Part shown: positions 25,325 through 34,543 of the stretch, piece after piece
Position numbering within the stretch: the first letter of the stretch is position 1
Layout: each line of letters opens with the position of its first letter
Assembly (NCBI GenBank): GCA_020636095.1
Contig: JACJYN010000004.1
Location: 124,001-188,000, forward strand
Length of the DNA: 64,000 nucleotides
From: Lewinellaceae bacterium
Lineage (GTDB): Bacteria; Bacteroidota; Bacteroidia; Chitinophagales; Saprospiraceae
Direction: 5' to 3'
Notes under the pieces: model-generated
The model's input: the letters and a program-made list of their open reading frames with translations, nothing else
Told to the model about the DNA's origin: nothing
Database searches by the model: none
Program-made: the position numbers and the translations under genes

Positions 25325-27985
25325 ATGAAAAAAGGATCAGACGGAATGGCCGAAGAATACCTCCACCCGGAATATAAAAAATTCAAGTTCCGAGAACTGA
25401 AGGTCTACGCATCTACAGAATGGCTGGCGGACAACAAGAAGAAGTACCGCCAGGTATTCGATCGTTATGAAACGACCTATGTCTACGCCGAACTCTCCTT
25501 TTACAACAAGCTTTTTGATGTAGAAGACTGGGAAGTGGAGGTGGAGCTGAAGTGTTATATATTGAAGAAATCTCAGAAGTTGCTCTGCTCGCTGCCCTTT
25601 CGGCGCAAAGTGAGCAAGTACGACCCCATCATGTACATCCGCGAGGGTTGGGGCAACAAAAATGAGGGCGCTTTCTGGAAAAAGGGAACTTATTACTGGG
25701 AAGCCTGGGTGGAAGGAGAAAAGGTGGCCACCAAGTATTTCTACGTAGAAGATGCCGGCCAGGAGATGCTGCCGGGAGAAAACCCCTATTTGGAAGTGCA
25801 GGCATTGAAACTGTACGAAGGCCCTTATGATGATGTTATTGAAGACGAACGCATCTACTACAAAGCATTCAGCAGTGAAGAAACCCGATATATTTACGTA
25901 GAGCTCTCCATGCGCAACCAGCATACAGACAAGTCCTGGCATTGCGAGCTGTTTACCAAATTCTACAACGATGCGCGGGAACTAAAGGGCCAGGTCGTCC
26001 GGCTGCAACGCATCGATAAAAGAGATGAGGCCATTCGGGTTACGGCCGGCTGGGGCTCCAATGTGAAAGGTTCCTGGCGCAAAGACCGGTATACGGCAGA
26101 GGTCGTTTTTATGGACAAGCTGCTGGCAGTAGTGCCTTTTGAAGTGACGGAGGAATTTGAACAAGGCGTAGCCGGCGTTTTACTGCCCAGCCGGCATTCG
26201 CCGGTAATCCTTTCTCCTGATGAGAGTTTCAACCAGACCTTCGATGAGGTGATGGTTCGCCTCGATGCCCTGATCGGGCTGGACGCCATCAAAACTCAGG
26301 TGCTCGACCATGCCAAGTACATACAATTCCTTCAGCTCCGGAAGGATAGAGGCTTCCGCGAAAAGGAGGAGATCAACGTCCACTCCGTTTTTATCGGCAA
26401 TCCGGGAACGGGCAAGACGACCGTGGCCAAAATGATGGGCCTCTTATATAAAAAGATGGGGCTGCTCACCAAAGGCCATGTACACGAGGTGGACCGCGTA
26501 GACCTGGTGGGCGAGTACATCGGCCAAACGGCGCCTAAGGTTAAAGAGGCCATCGAAAAGGCCAGAGGCGGGGTGTTGTTTATAGATGAGGCCTACGCCC
26601 TGGCGCGTTCCAATGACGACAGTAAAGATTTTGGACGGGAGGTGATCGAGATATTGGTCAAGGAAATGTCGAATGGGCCGGGCGACCTGGCGGTGATCGT
26701 CGCCGGCTACCCTAAGGAAATGAAGCATTTCCTGGATTCCAACCCGGGGCTGAAGTCCCGCTTCAAATTGTATTTTGAATTTTCTGATTACCTGCCGCAG
26801 GAATTGTCGCAGATCGCCGGCTATGCCTGCCGGGAAAAGGGCGTGGTGCTGACCGAAAAGGCCAAGGAAAAGATAGACGAGATCATCATTACTGCTTTCC
26901 GCAAGCGCGACCGGTCCTTTGGCAACGCCCGTTTTGTCTATGATCTCATTGAGAAGTCAAAGGTCAACCTGGGGCTGCGCATTATGTCTGAAGAAGACCC
27001 CAAAGGGGTGGACAAGGAAAAGCTCTCTCTGGTCCGCCTGGGAGATGTGGAAAAGATCGACGTCGAAGCCAAGCCGGAACTGCCCAATATTCCGGTGGAC
27101 GAACCGTTGCTGAAGGAATCCCTCGACCAGTTGTACCGCCTCATAGGCATGGAAAATATCAAAGCGCAGATCAGCGAGCTGGTCCGGCTGGTGCGCTTTT
27201 ACCGGGAGACCAACCGCGATGTGTTGAACAGCTTTTTCCTGCATACGGTCTTTATCGGTAACCCCGGCACCGGAAAAACCACGGTGGCCCGCATCCTCAC
27301 TCAAATCTATAAATCACTGGGGGTTCTGGAGCGAGGGCACATGGTGGAGACCGACCGTCAAGGGCTGGTCGCCGGCCATGTCGGCCAAACTGCGATCAAA
27401 ACTGCCGAGCGCATCGATGAATCGATGGGCGGCGTCTTGTTTATAGATGAGGCGTACTCCCTGACGATGCGTTCCAGCGCCGGCGGGGATTTTGGGGACG
27501 AGTCCATTCAGACCCTGCTCAAACGAATGGAAGACCACCGCGGTAAGTTCTTCGTCTTTGTCGCCGGCTATCCCGACAATATGGAAGCCTTTCTCAAAGC
27601 CAACCCTGGTTTGAATTCCCGCTTCGATAAGATGCTCAAGTTTGAGGATTATTCCCCCAAAGAACTCAACCGCATTGCCCTGCAGATGCTGTCCAAAGAG
27701 GGAGTCGTGCCGACACCCGAGGCCGAAGAACACATCGTGGAGTATCTGGCCTTCCTCTATGAGTACCGCGATAAATATTTTGGTAACGCCCGCACAGTGC
27801 GCAACATCGTCAATGAGGCGATCAAGAACCACAACCTGCGCCTGGCGGCCCTCTCTCCGGAAGAACGGGCCAAGACACCGGCCAACGTGCTAACCCTGGA
27901 AGACGTGCAGTCCTTTAAGACGGATAAAAGCACCTTTGTCTTTAGCAAAAAGTCCATTGGTTTTCGCCGCCGGGCTACGGAGTAA
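25325..27985 (+). CDS. Tandem AAA+ ATPase of the CbxX/SpoVK family with novel N-terminus
   Basis: 886 residues. Two AAA+ modules share the CbbX/CfxQ pattern: Walker A GNPGTGKTTVA at about 358-368 and 645-655, Walker B GGVLFIDEAY at about 415-424 and 703-712. Both have the sensor and arginine regions (NPGLKSRF, NPGLNSRF). CbbX remodels Rubisco and EccA works with type VII secretion, so a protein-remodelling job is likely. Residues about 10-280 are two copies of a beta-rich domain of roughly 125 residues (compare YVYAELSFYN with YIYVELSMRN, and REGWG with TAGWG). These probably recognise the partner. Cytoplasmic. No obvious partner adjoins. An alternative start at 25346 would drop seven residues. 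Confidence 0.85.
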   Translation: MKKGSDGMAEEYLHPEYKKFKFRELKVYASTEWLADNKKKYRQVFDRYETTYVYAELSFYNKLFDVEDWEVEVELKCYILKKSQKLLCSLPFRRKVSKYDPIMYIREGWGNKNEGAFWKKGTYYWEAWVEGEKVATKYFYVEDAGQEMLPGENPYLEVQALKLYEGPYDDVIEDERIYYKAFSSEETRYIYVELSMRNQHTDKSWHCELFTKFYNDARELKGQVVRLQRIDKRDEAIRVTAGWGSNVKGSWRKDRYTAEVVFMDKLLAVVPFEVTEEFEQGVAGVLLPSRHSPVILSPDESFNQTFDEVMVRLDALIGLDAIKTQVLDHAKYIQFLQLRKDRGFREKEEINVHSVFIGNPGTGKTTVAKMMGLLYKKMGLLTKGHVHEVDRVDLVGEYIGQTAPKVKEAIEKARGGVLFIDEAYALARSNDDSKDFGREVIEILVKEMSNGPGDLAVIVAGYPKEMKHFLDSNPGLKSRFKLYFEFSDYLPQELSQIAGYACREKGVVLTEKAKEKIDEIIITAFRKRDRSFGNARFVYDLIEKSKVNLGLRIMSEEDPKGVDKEKLSLVRLGDVEKIDVEAKPELPNIPVDEPLLKESLDQLYRLIGMENIKAQISELVRLVRFYRETNRDVLNSFFLHTVFIGNPGTGKTTVARILTQIYKSLGVLERGHMVETDRQGLVAGHVGQTAIKTAERIDESMGGVLFIDEAYSLTMRSSAGGDFGDESIQTLLKRMEDHRGKFFVFVAGYPDNMEAFLKANPGLNSRFDKMLKFEDYSPKELNRIALQMLSKEGVVPTPEAEEHIVEYLAFLYEYRDKYFGNARTVRNIVNEAIKNHNLRLAALSPEERAKTPANVLTLEDVQSFKTDKSTFVFSKKSIGFRRRATE

Positions 27986-28034
27986 CCTAACCAGCCTTTT
28001 GCGAACACCGAATTCTGAAGCCTCCCTTCAGAAA

Positions 28035-28871
28035 TCACCGGAAAAACCCCATCCGCCAAGGCTTCTTCGATGCCTTAATAACTGTAAAATGCTCCTTTTC
28101 CCGCTGTTCCTCCCGGAAGAACAACAAGCCGAGGTGAAAGAGGTCTACTGAGAGGCCCACACGGGGATGGCGGCGCATTTCCCGCCAGGCATCCTCCATC
28201 TCTCCGGACCAGTGGATGTCGGCGATCACAAAAACGCTGCCGGCGTGGGCGTAAGGCAGGCATTGTTCAAAATATTCCAGGCTGGCGCCGTGGCGGTGGT
28301 CACCATCGAGGTAGAGATAATCCAGTTTTTTCAAGGCTCGCAGCGCTTCGGGCAGCTTCTCCCGGAAGGCGCCGGTGAGCAGGTGCACGTTGAGCAGGTT
28401 TTGCTGTTGAAAATGTTGCCGGGCCAGGGCCGCCGTTTCCGGGCAGCCTTCAATGGTGATCATAGTAGATCGAAGAGCCGCCGCCGCCTGATAGGCGGTG
28501 GAAATGCCGAGTGAAGTACCCAATTCCAGTAGGGTAGAGGGCTTCAGGAAATGCACCAGCCGGAACAATAGCCGGCCGGTGGCCGGGCTGACAGCCGAAT
28601 GGCGGGCCAGGCTGCTCACCTTGCGCTGGGAAGCATCCTCCACTTTTGACCCGGCGCCGTAATCAGTGATATTGACCAGCGTGTCATCCCGAAGCAATAA
28701 CCTCCGCAGGCTTTCAATGATGGGAAAGGCGTAGAAAACCCGGCTGTCCTCCACCGTTTTTTCCACCAGTTCATACACAAAGGGAGAGTGAAGGCCATAG
28801 CGGGTTTTTGCCCGCCCATAGTACTGCAGGTACTTCCAAACCAACCTCAGGTGTATAAAAATCCAATTCAT
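28035..28871 (-). CDS. SAM-dependent O-methyltransferase-like protein
   Basis: 278 residues, Rossmann-fold class I methyltransferase. Motif I is LLELGTSLGISTAY, followed by MITIEG (acidic end of strand 2) and LDYLYLDGDHRHG (motif with metal-ligand-like acids), then FVIADIHWSG. The N-terminal 100 residues are basic and family-specific. Substrate unknown; the pattern is close to catechol-type O-methyltransferases. Convergent with the AAA+ gene. Confidence 0.82.
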   Translation of the reverse strand: MNWIFIHLRLVWKYLQYYGRAKTRYGLHSPFVYELVEKTVEDSRVFYAFPIIESLRRLLLRDDTLVNITDYGAGSKVEDASQRKVSSLARHSAVSPATGRLLFRLVHFLKPSTLLELGTSLGISTAYQAAAALRSTMITIEGCPETAALARQHFQQQNLLNVHLLTGAFREKLPEALRALKKLDYLYLDGDHRHGASLEYFEQCLPYAHAGSVFVIADIHWSGEMEDAWREMRRHPRVGLSVDLFHLGLLFFREEQREKEHFTVIKASKKPWRMGFFR

Positions 28872-29210
28872 AATGGCGCCTTCCGTTCGGATTTCGCTAT
28901 TCGCAGCGAATTTCGGGCAGGAAAATAGAAATATTTGTGGAAATAAGGTAGCTATCGGATGTTTCGCTGTTCGGATTTCGCAGGTGACGGCGAGTGGCGA
29001 ACTGCAGATGGCTCAATAGTTGCAACAGAAGAAAAAAAACGGCGAGTATATGCAACTATGCGAAAGGGCCTTACGTTAAATTAGTCGCCTATGACCCTCC
29101 TGTTATTTCTCTTTTCAAAAATATTGGCAATTTTATGCCCCTTGATAGGGGGCTAATGAGGTATTATTGCATCTAAATTAAAAATTATCTTTAAGCAAAA
29201 TTTGCAATTG
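28872..29210. other. Intergenic region with TTCGC-type spacer repeats
   Basis: Contains TCGGATTTCGCTATTCGCAG (28888-28907) and a second similar block near 28960-29005, related to the words in the window's first 300 bp. AT-rich promoter-like sequence precedes the protease gene. No gene seen. Confidence 0.5.
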
Positions 29211-30905
29211 ATGAATCTGAAAAAAATATTGTTGGCTTGCAGCCTGCTGTTTGCCTTTACCCTGGGTTATTCCCAAACCAGCGCCCCGAACAATTGGTTC
29301 AACCTGGATTTGGGACAGGATAATGTTCCAGGAGTTAGCACCGAACGAGCCTACGAACAACTGCTGAAAGGCAGGAAAAGCACCACCGTGGTTGTTGCGG
29401 TGCTGGATTCCGGCGTAGACTACGAACACGAAGACCTCCGGGATGTCATGTGGGTCAACGAAGGCGAAATACCTGGCAATGGCATTGATGATGACAACAA
29501 CGGTTATGTTGATGATATTCACGGATGGAATTTTCTCGGCAATAAATCCGGCGAAAACATCCAGTATGATAACCTGGAAGTGACGCGCCTCTACCGGGAA
29601 TACAGTAAAATGTTTGAGGGTAAAGACCCGGAAAAGCTTTCCAAGAAAGATAAAGAGCTGTATAAAAAGTACAAAGAGTACGGAAAGGTGATCGAAGATA
29701 AGCGCTCCGAACTGGAGGAAGAGGCAGGCACTTTCGTTGCCATCGCCACCGCCATCAATTCCCTGGCGGAGGAGATCGGCAAGGACGAGATTACTACGGA
29801 AGACCTGGCGCAGTACAAATCCGACAACCCCTTGTTGATGTACGCTGCCCAGATTACCCAGAATATGATGGCGCAAGGGCAATCTTTCGAGCGCCTCCAG
29901 AAGGATTTCAATGATTATGCCGAGCACCTGGCCGCTGAATACGAATACCACTACAACCTGGAATTCGACCCGCGCTCAGAGGTCGGGGATGACTTTTCGG
30001 ACCCCTATGACCGCAATTACGGCAACAACGATGTAAGAGGCCCCGATGCCATGCACGGCACGCACGTTTCGGGCATCATTGCCGCCGAGCGCAACAACGG
30101 GCTGGGGATGAACGGCGTTGCGAATAACGTTCGGATCATGTCCGTACGCACAGTGCCCGACGGGGATGAACGCGACAAGGACGTTGCCGCTGCGATTGTT
30201 TATGCCGTAGACAATGGCGCTTCCGTTATCAATATGAGCTTTGGTAAGGGCGCATCTCCGCGTAAAGACATCGTAGATGAAGCCGTAAAGTACGCTTCGG
30301 ACCACGATGTTCTCATTATCCATGCCGCCGGTAATGACAATAAGCAAGTTACCAGTGACAATAACTTCCCGACCGATAAGTTTGAGAAACGATCCGGCTT
30401 TCTGGGCTTATTTGGCCCCAAATACGCTGAAAACTGGGTTGAGGTAGGCGCTATCAACTGGCAGAACGACGAAAGCCTGGTGGCTCCTTTTTCCAATTAC
30501 AGCCCCGATTATGTGGACGTTTTTGCCCCGGGCATGGAAATCTACTCCACCACTCCTTTCAACGAATATGAGAATCAGCAGGGAACGAGCATGGCGGCGC
30601 CGGTCGTGACCGGCGTGGCGGCCGTGATCCGTTCATACTTCCCCAACCTCACCGCTGAACAGGTTAAGCAGGTGATCATGGAATCGGCAGTCCGGCAAAA
30701 TAAAAAGGTCAAAGAACCGGGGTCGGAAGTCCTGGTGCCTTTCAGCCAGCTGAGCGTCACCGGTGGCATCGTCAACGCCTATGATGCCATCCAACTGGCA
30801 AGCCAGGTTAAGGGCAAGAAAAAAGGCGGCTCTCAGGGAACGGCGGCAAGCGGTGGCGCAGCCGGTGATGAAAAGAAAGATAAGAAATCGGTAGTGGTGC
30901 CATAA
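29211..30905 (+). CDS. Exported S8 (subtilisin-family) serine protease
   Basis: 564 residues from the ATG at 29211; an upstream TTG adds three. Signal peptide about 1-21 (ends GYSQ). The catalytic triad is D66 (VLDSGVD), H282 (HGTHVSG) and S460 (GTSMAAP). The gap between D and H is about 215 residues, much longer than in subtilisin, and is filled by a charged, helical, partly coiled-coil-like insert (about 125-260). No prodomain and no T9SS tail, so it is probably periplasmic, with a lysine-rich tail ending KKSVVVP. It stands alone; a long hairpin follows. Confidence 0.92.
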   Translation: MNLKKILLACSLLFAFTLGYSQTSAPNNWFNLDLGQDNVPGVSTERAYEQLLKGRKSTTVVVAVLDSGVDYEHEDLRDVMWVNEGEIPGNGIDDDNNGYVDDIHGWNFLGNKSGENIQYDNLEVTRLYREYSKMFEGKDPEKLSKKDKELYKKYKEYGKVIEDKRSELEEEAGTFVAIATAINSLAEEIGKDEITTEDLAQYKSDNPLLMYAAQITQNMMAQGQSFERLQKDFNDYAEHLAAEYEYHYNLEFDPRSEVGDDFSDPYDRNYGNNDVRGPDAMHGTHVSGIIAAERNNGLGMNGVANNVRIMSVRTVPDGDERDKDVAAAIVYAVDNGASVINMSFGKGASPRKDIVDEAVKYASDHDVLIIHAAGNDNKQVTSDNNFPTDKFEKRSGFLGLFGPKYAENWVEVGAINWQNDESLVAPFSNYSPDYVDVFAPGMEIYSTTPFNEYENQQGTSMAAPVVTGVAAVIRSYFPNLTAEQVKQVIMESAVRQNKKVKEPGSEVLVPFSQLSVTGGIVNAYDAIQLASQVKGKKKGGSQGTAASGGAAGDEKKDKKSVVVP

Positions 30906-30916
30906 GGCGCTTTATG

Positions 30917-30967
30917 GTTGTTCGTTGTTTGTTGGAGGGCTTCTCCGGCCAACAAACAACGAACAAC
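30917..30967. terminator. Long hairpin between convergent genes
   Basis: Perfect 19-bp inverted repeat, GTTGTTCGTTGTTTGTTGG (30917-30935) and its complement (30949-30967), with a 13-nt loop. It lies between the protease (plus) and DUF721 (minus) stop codons and could terminate both. Confidence 0.7.
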
Positions 30968-30970
30968 AAC

Positions 30971-31267
30971 CTACCGTATGATCACCTCCTCGATGTATTC
31001 CTCTCCCAGTTCTTCATTCAGCATCTTCTTGATCTTCTCTCTACCGTAAGAAAGCTCCTGCCGGAGCGACGCGGAATCAATGGTAATAAACAGCTTATTT
31101 TTGTAAAGGCGAATATCCTTGGTATAGCCGCTGATGGAAGGCCCCATCAATTGCACCCACAGGGATTTGATGCGGTTCTGATTGAGCTTGCCCTTGAGCC
31201 GGTAGTGGTCGATCATGGCCTTGAGGGCTTCTTTGAGGGTTGTTTCGTTGTTGGGCTTATCCGTCAT
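30971..31267 (-). CDS. DUF721 (DciA-like) protein
   Basis: 98 residues of DUF721, the family that includes DciA, a helicase-operator protein in bacteria lacking DnaC/DnaI. It has WVQLMGPSISGYT, then LYKNKLFITIDSASLRQELSYGREKI. Its start overlaps the recF stop by 11 bp, so it is co-translated with recF; this pairing is conserved in Bacteroidota and supports a role in DNA replication or repair. Confidence 0.85.
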   Translation of the reverse strand: MTDKPNNETTLKEALKAMIDHYRLKGKLNQNRIKSLWVQLMGPSISGYTKDIRLYKNKLFITIDSASLRQELSYGREKIKKMLNEELGEEYIEEVIIR

Positions 31268-32375
31268 TCCCGTTGATTTTACTTGCCGTCCCGTTTTCGA
31301 TACGATATTTCAGGTATTGCTGGCCGAATTTTTGGATGATGGCTTCCAGGCGCCGTTCATCTGTGTCGGTGATGAAAGCCTGTCCAAAATCTCCCCGGAT
31401 GAGCAGCTCCAGCAGCTGATTGACCCGGTCGTTGTCCAATTTATCAAAAATATCATCCAATAGCAGGATGGGCGGCACTCTTTTTTTTTCCATCAGCTGC
31501 CGGTATTGCGCCAGCTTCAGGGATAGAATGAACGATTTCAGCTGCCCCTGAGAGGCAAACCGCTTGAGGGGATAGCCGCGGATGGTGAAATCGAGGTCAT
31601 CTTTGTGGGGCCCTACCGTCGTTCGTTGTAAAACCCGGTCCTTTTCGGCGGCCTCCTGTAGCAGCACCTCGAGCGGGGCGTGCTCCATCTTGGAAACATA
31701 TAAGCAATCCACTTCTTCGGCCTCTCCGGAAATGCTTTGGTATAGTTCGCGCAGGGACTGCCGGAAAGGCGCCATAAATTGCTGCCGGCTCTGGTGGATG
31801 GCCACGGCCGGCCCGGCCATTTGCCGGTTGTAGGTTTCGATCAGCGTGGTATTGTATCCGCCATATTCTCCAAACTGTTTGAGCAGCGCATTGCGTTGCT
31901 GCAACAGCTTATTATAGGTGAGCAACTGCTGCAGGTACTGGTTGTCCAGTTGAGACAGGGTATTATCCAGAAAGCTCCGCCGCGTTTCACTTCCTTCGGT
32001 TACCAGATGGGTGTCATCCGGGGCGATCAGCACTACGGGCAATAGGCCGACGTGCTCGGACAGCCGCCGGTAGGGAGTTCCGTTGCGCTCCAGCTCTTTT
32101 TTTTTGCGGGGAATGACTTTGGCCACCACCAGCTCTTTGCTGCCGTCTTTGATAAAATGCCCTTCCAGGCGGAAGAAATCGGCCTCGTGGTTGGCGATAA
32201 GGCTGTCGGGCAGGTTGAAGTAGCTCTTACCCATGCACAAGTAGTAAATGGCATCCAGGAGGTTGGTCTTGCCCATACCGTTCTTACCGATAAAGCAGGT
32301 AAGGCCGGGAGAACAGTCAATCCTTTGGAAAGCATAGTTCTTGAAATTGGTCAGTATGAAGGTTTCGAGCTGCAA
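31257..32375 (-). CDS. recF: DNA replication and repair protein RecF
   Basis: 372 residues from a TTG start: the sequence reads like RecF from the first residue (LETFILTNFKNY) and no in-frame ATG is suitably placed. Walker A GKNGMGKTN (30-38), the ABC-type signature region FASQGQLKS, and Walker B ILLLDDIFDKLD are present. RecF loads RecA at single-strand gaps with RecOR. It overlaps the DUF721 gene by 11 bp. A TACTTTTG -7 box lies just upstream. Confidence 0.95.
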   Translation of the reverse strand: MQLETFILTNFKNYAFQRIDCSPGLTCFIGKNGMGKTNLLDAIYYLCMGKSYFNLPDSLIANHEADFFRLEGHFIKDGSKELVVAKVIPRKKKELERNGTPYRRLSEHVGLLPVVLIAPDDTHLVTEGSETRRSFLDNTLSQLDNQYLQQLLTYNKLLQQRNALLKQFGEYGGYNTTLIETYNRQMAGPAVAIHQSRQQFMAPFRQSLRELYQSISGEAEEVDCLYVSKMEHAPLEVLLQEAAEKDRVLQRTTVGPHKDDLDFTIRGYPLKRFASQGQLKSFILSLKLAQYRQLMEKKRVPPILLLDDIFDKLDNDRVNQLLELLIRGDFGQAFITDTDERRLEAIIQKFGQQYLKYRIENGTASKINGNDG

Positions 32376-32397
32376 AATGAACGGCTGTGGTTTCCTG

Positions 32398-32405
32398 CAA
32401 AAGTA
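32398..32405 (-). promoter_or_regulatory. Candidate -7 box (TACTTTTG) of recF
   Basis: Exact TAnnTTTG match 23 bp upstream of the recF start. A TTG lies 16 bp further up, shorter than the usual spacing. Confidence 0.4.
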
Positions 32406-32442
32406 TGGAAATGTTAGTTAGCAATGATCAATAGAAAAGCGC

Positions 32443-33435
32443 TTAAACATCATGCTGTGCATTTTTCATAATATTTTCCAGCGTCCATTCCACCTTTGCT
32501 TCCGTTGGAGCTTTCCGTTCGGCACAGTTTTTCATCTGGCAGATTCGGCAGTTGCGGGGCGGCTCACAGGGGTCTACGTGGATGAAGCACTCCATGGGGG
32601 CGGAGCTGTGGGCTTTGAGGAGGTCCTCAAAGTTTTTGACCTCACTGTGGGAATGGCGGGTGTCGAAATACCACGGTACGGTCATGTGGCAATCGATATG
32701 GAGCGTAGGGCCGTATTTGATTACCCGGAAGTTGTGGACATCGATCCAGCTATCCCGCCGGTTGCGGTGCAGCGTTTCCACCATGTCGTCGATCAGTTGG
32801 TAATCTGCTTCATCCATAATGCCGGCGACGGAACGCCGCACCAACTGAAAGCCGGTAAACATGATAACCCCTCCGAACAGTATCGCCAGCAGGTTGTCCA
32901 GCAGCGGGATGCCGGTCGCCAATACCAGGCCCAGCCCTATCAGCAGGCCCGCTGATGAGTAGGCGTCGGATTTCAGGTGCTTGCCACTTGCCTCCATGAT
33001 CAGGGAGTTGGAATGGACGCCGCGCTTTTCCAGATAATGGCCGATCCCGTAATTCACCGCTCCGGCAAAACCGGTAATGGCCAGGCCTATGTCCAGATTG
33101 TAAAGAGGCTGCGGGTAGATGATATTGTAACCGGCCTTTATCCAGATGGCGATGCCCGCCAGGAAAATAAGAGCGCCTTCGAAGCCGGCGGAAAGGAATT
33201 CCACCTTTCCGTGCCCGTAGGGGTGGTTGCTATCCCTGGGCTTGGCCGCCAGAATCAGGCTGTACAAACCAAAGGTGGCCGCCACAACATTGATGATGCT
33301 CTCCAGTGCGTCGGTGAGTATGGCGTTGGAGTTGGTCAGCCACCAGGCGAGGAATTTACCCCCCATGAGTACCATGCCCACGGCCAGCGCCAGGGATTGC
33401 AGGCGGACATTCTCTCGTACAGTGTAATTTTTCAA
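32443..33435 (-). CDS. Cation diffusion facilitator (CDF) transporter
   Basis: 330 residues, start TTG at 33435. Six membrane segments in the first 205 residues. The metal site in segment 5 is HLKSDAYSS (H-x3-D), while segment 2 has LTDALESI (D and E in the usual D-x3-D positions). A cytoplasmic ferredoxin-like domain follows, ending in an unusual cysteine cluster: CEPPRNCRICQMKNC, about 30 residues from the C-terminus. CDF proteins export Zn, Fe or Mn by proton antiport. The Cys-rich tail could bind metal as a sensor or donor site. Confidence 0.9.
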   Translation of the reverse strand: MKNYTVRENVRLQSLALAVGMVLMGGKFLAWWLTNSNAILTDALESIINVVAATFGLYSLILAAKPRDSNHPYGHGKVEFLSAGFEGALIFLAGIAIWIKAGYNIIYPQPLYNLDIGLAITGFAGAVNYGIGHYLEKRGVHSNSLIMEASGKHLKSDAYSSAGLLIGLGLVLATGIPLLDNLLAILFGGVIMFTGFQLVRRSVAGIMDEADYQLIDDMVETLHRNRRDSWIDVHNFRVIKYGPTLHIDCHMTVPWYFDTRHSHSEVKNFEDLLKAHSSAPMECFIHVDPCEPPRNCRICQMKNCAERKAPTEAKVEWTLENIMKNAQHDV

Positions 33436-33603
33436 GGCGATTGTTTTGAGGCGGCAAAATAAGCGGTGGATGGTTGCCCTCCAAAAAAAAAGGGTGCTTC
33501 TTCCTGTTCAGCGAACAGAATATCCCGTTCAGCTTCCTTTTTTTTTGATTTTGACAGAACAGGAACATATTTGAAGGGTAAACGGAATATTTTTTTATTT
33601 TAA

Positions 33604-33855
33604 ATCACCTGGATAAGCAACTGGGATGTTTACGGCGGCCTGGCTCTATCGCAGAACATTTCACGAATTTCGAGTCTGAATTCTGAAAAGAACCTACTCA
33701 GTCTCAACCTTGGAATTCAGGAGTCGACGTCCCAATTTTCCTACACTGCCTATCTGGGTGGCAGATACGCCATTGATAAGAAGATGAGCATCTTTGCGGA
33801 AGCAGGGTTCCTTACGTCTATTCTTACTGTCGGCTTTGGCTATCGTTTGCTTTAA
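33604..33855 (+). pseudogene. C-terminal fragment of an outer-membrane beta-barrel protein
   Basis: An 83-codon frame after an in-frame TAA at 33601, with no plausible start. It reads alternating beta strands (WDVYGGLALSQNI, FSYTAYLGGRYAI, MSIFAEAGF, LTVGFGYRLL) and ends on a strand with an aromatic-rich C-terminus, the pattern of porin-like barrel proteins in Bacteroidota. Too short to be a complete barrel, so it is probably a relic of a deleted gene. It was not long enough to stand out among other open frames. Confidence 0.55.
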
Positions 33856-33945
33856 ATTCTTCGTTCAGGAACAATTTTCTCCCTTTCGGCAAGTTTTTTT
33901 TCCTGATCGTGATGTTTTAATTGAACTTCACCCTAAAATTGGGAT

Positions 33946-34509
33946 ATGATGGATTATCGAGGAATCAGTCGTAGTATGCTCGTTTTGCTGGCCTTTTTTG
34001 CACTGCAACACAATAGTTGGGCACAGGATTATTACCGGATGGAGGAAGGGGTGATCCATTTTAAGTCCGACGCGCCCCTGGAGCTGATCGAAGCCTCTTC
34101 CAATAACCTGAGGGGGCTGATTAACCCCAAGGACAATACCTTCGCATTTGCCATTAAGATCAATACTTTCCAGGGGTTCAACAGCCCCTTGCAGCGAGAG
34201 CATTTCAATGAAAATTATATGGAAAGCCGAAAATATCCGGAAGCCACCTTTTCCGGCAGGATCATTGAAAGTATCGATCTGTCCCAACCCGGGAAATACA
34301 CCATCCGCGCCAAGGGAAAACTGAATATCCACGGTGTGGAGCAGGAGCGAATCATCAAGAGCGAGGTAGTCTCAAGTGACGGCCATCTCGAGCTAACATC
34401 AAGGTTCACGGTCCTGCTGGAAGAGCACAACATCAGCATTCCGAAGATCGTCTACCAAAAGATTGCCGAGGAGATTCAAGTTGAGATCCGGGCTACCTTG
34501 TTGAAATAA
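33946..34509 (+). CDS. YceI-like exported lipid-binding protein
   Basis: 187 residues. Signal peptide about 1-26 (ends SWAQ). The rest is a lipocalin-like YceI barrel: GVIHFKSDAPLELIEA, FNENYMESRKYPEATFSG and GKLNIHGVEQ are the family's landmarks. YceI proteins bind polyisoprenoid or fatty lipids in the periplasm and occur in many respiratory and stress contexts. It lies 35 bp upstream of a sensor kinase with a tetranucleotide-repeat spacer between. Confidence 0.88.
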   Translation: MMDYRGISRSMLVLLAFFALQHNSWAQDYYRMEEGVIHFKSDAPLELIEASSNNLRGLINPKDNTFAFAIKINTFQGFNSPLQREHFNENYMESRKYPEATFSGRIIESIDLSQPGKYTIRAKGKLNIHGVEQERIIKSEVVSSDGHLELTSRFTVLLEEHNISIPKIVYQKIAEEIQVEIRATLLK

Positions 34510-34543
34510 TCATTCATTCAATCAATCATTCATTCATTCAACA
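34508..34543 (+). repeat. ATTC/ATCA tetranucleotide tract before the sensor kinase start
   Basis: About eight 4-bp units (CATT-CATT-CAAT-CAAT-CATT style) fill the spacer between the yceI-like stop and the TTG start at 34544. Slippage would change spacing to the start codon, and so possibly translation. Confidence 0.7.
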
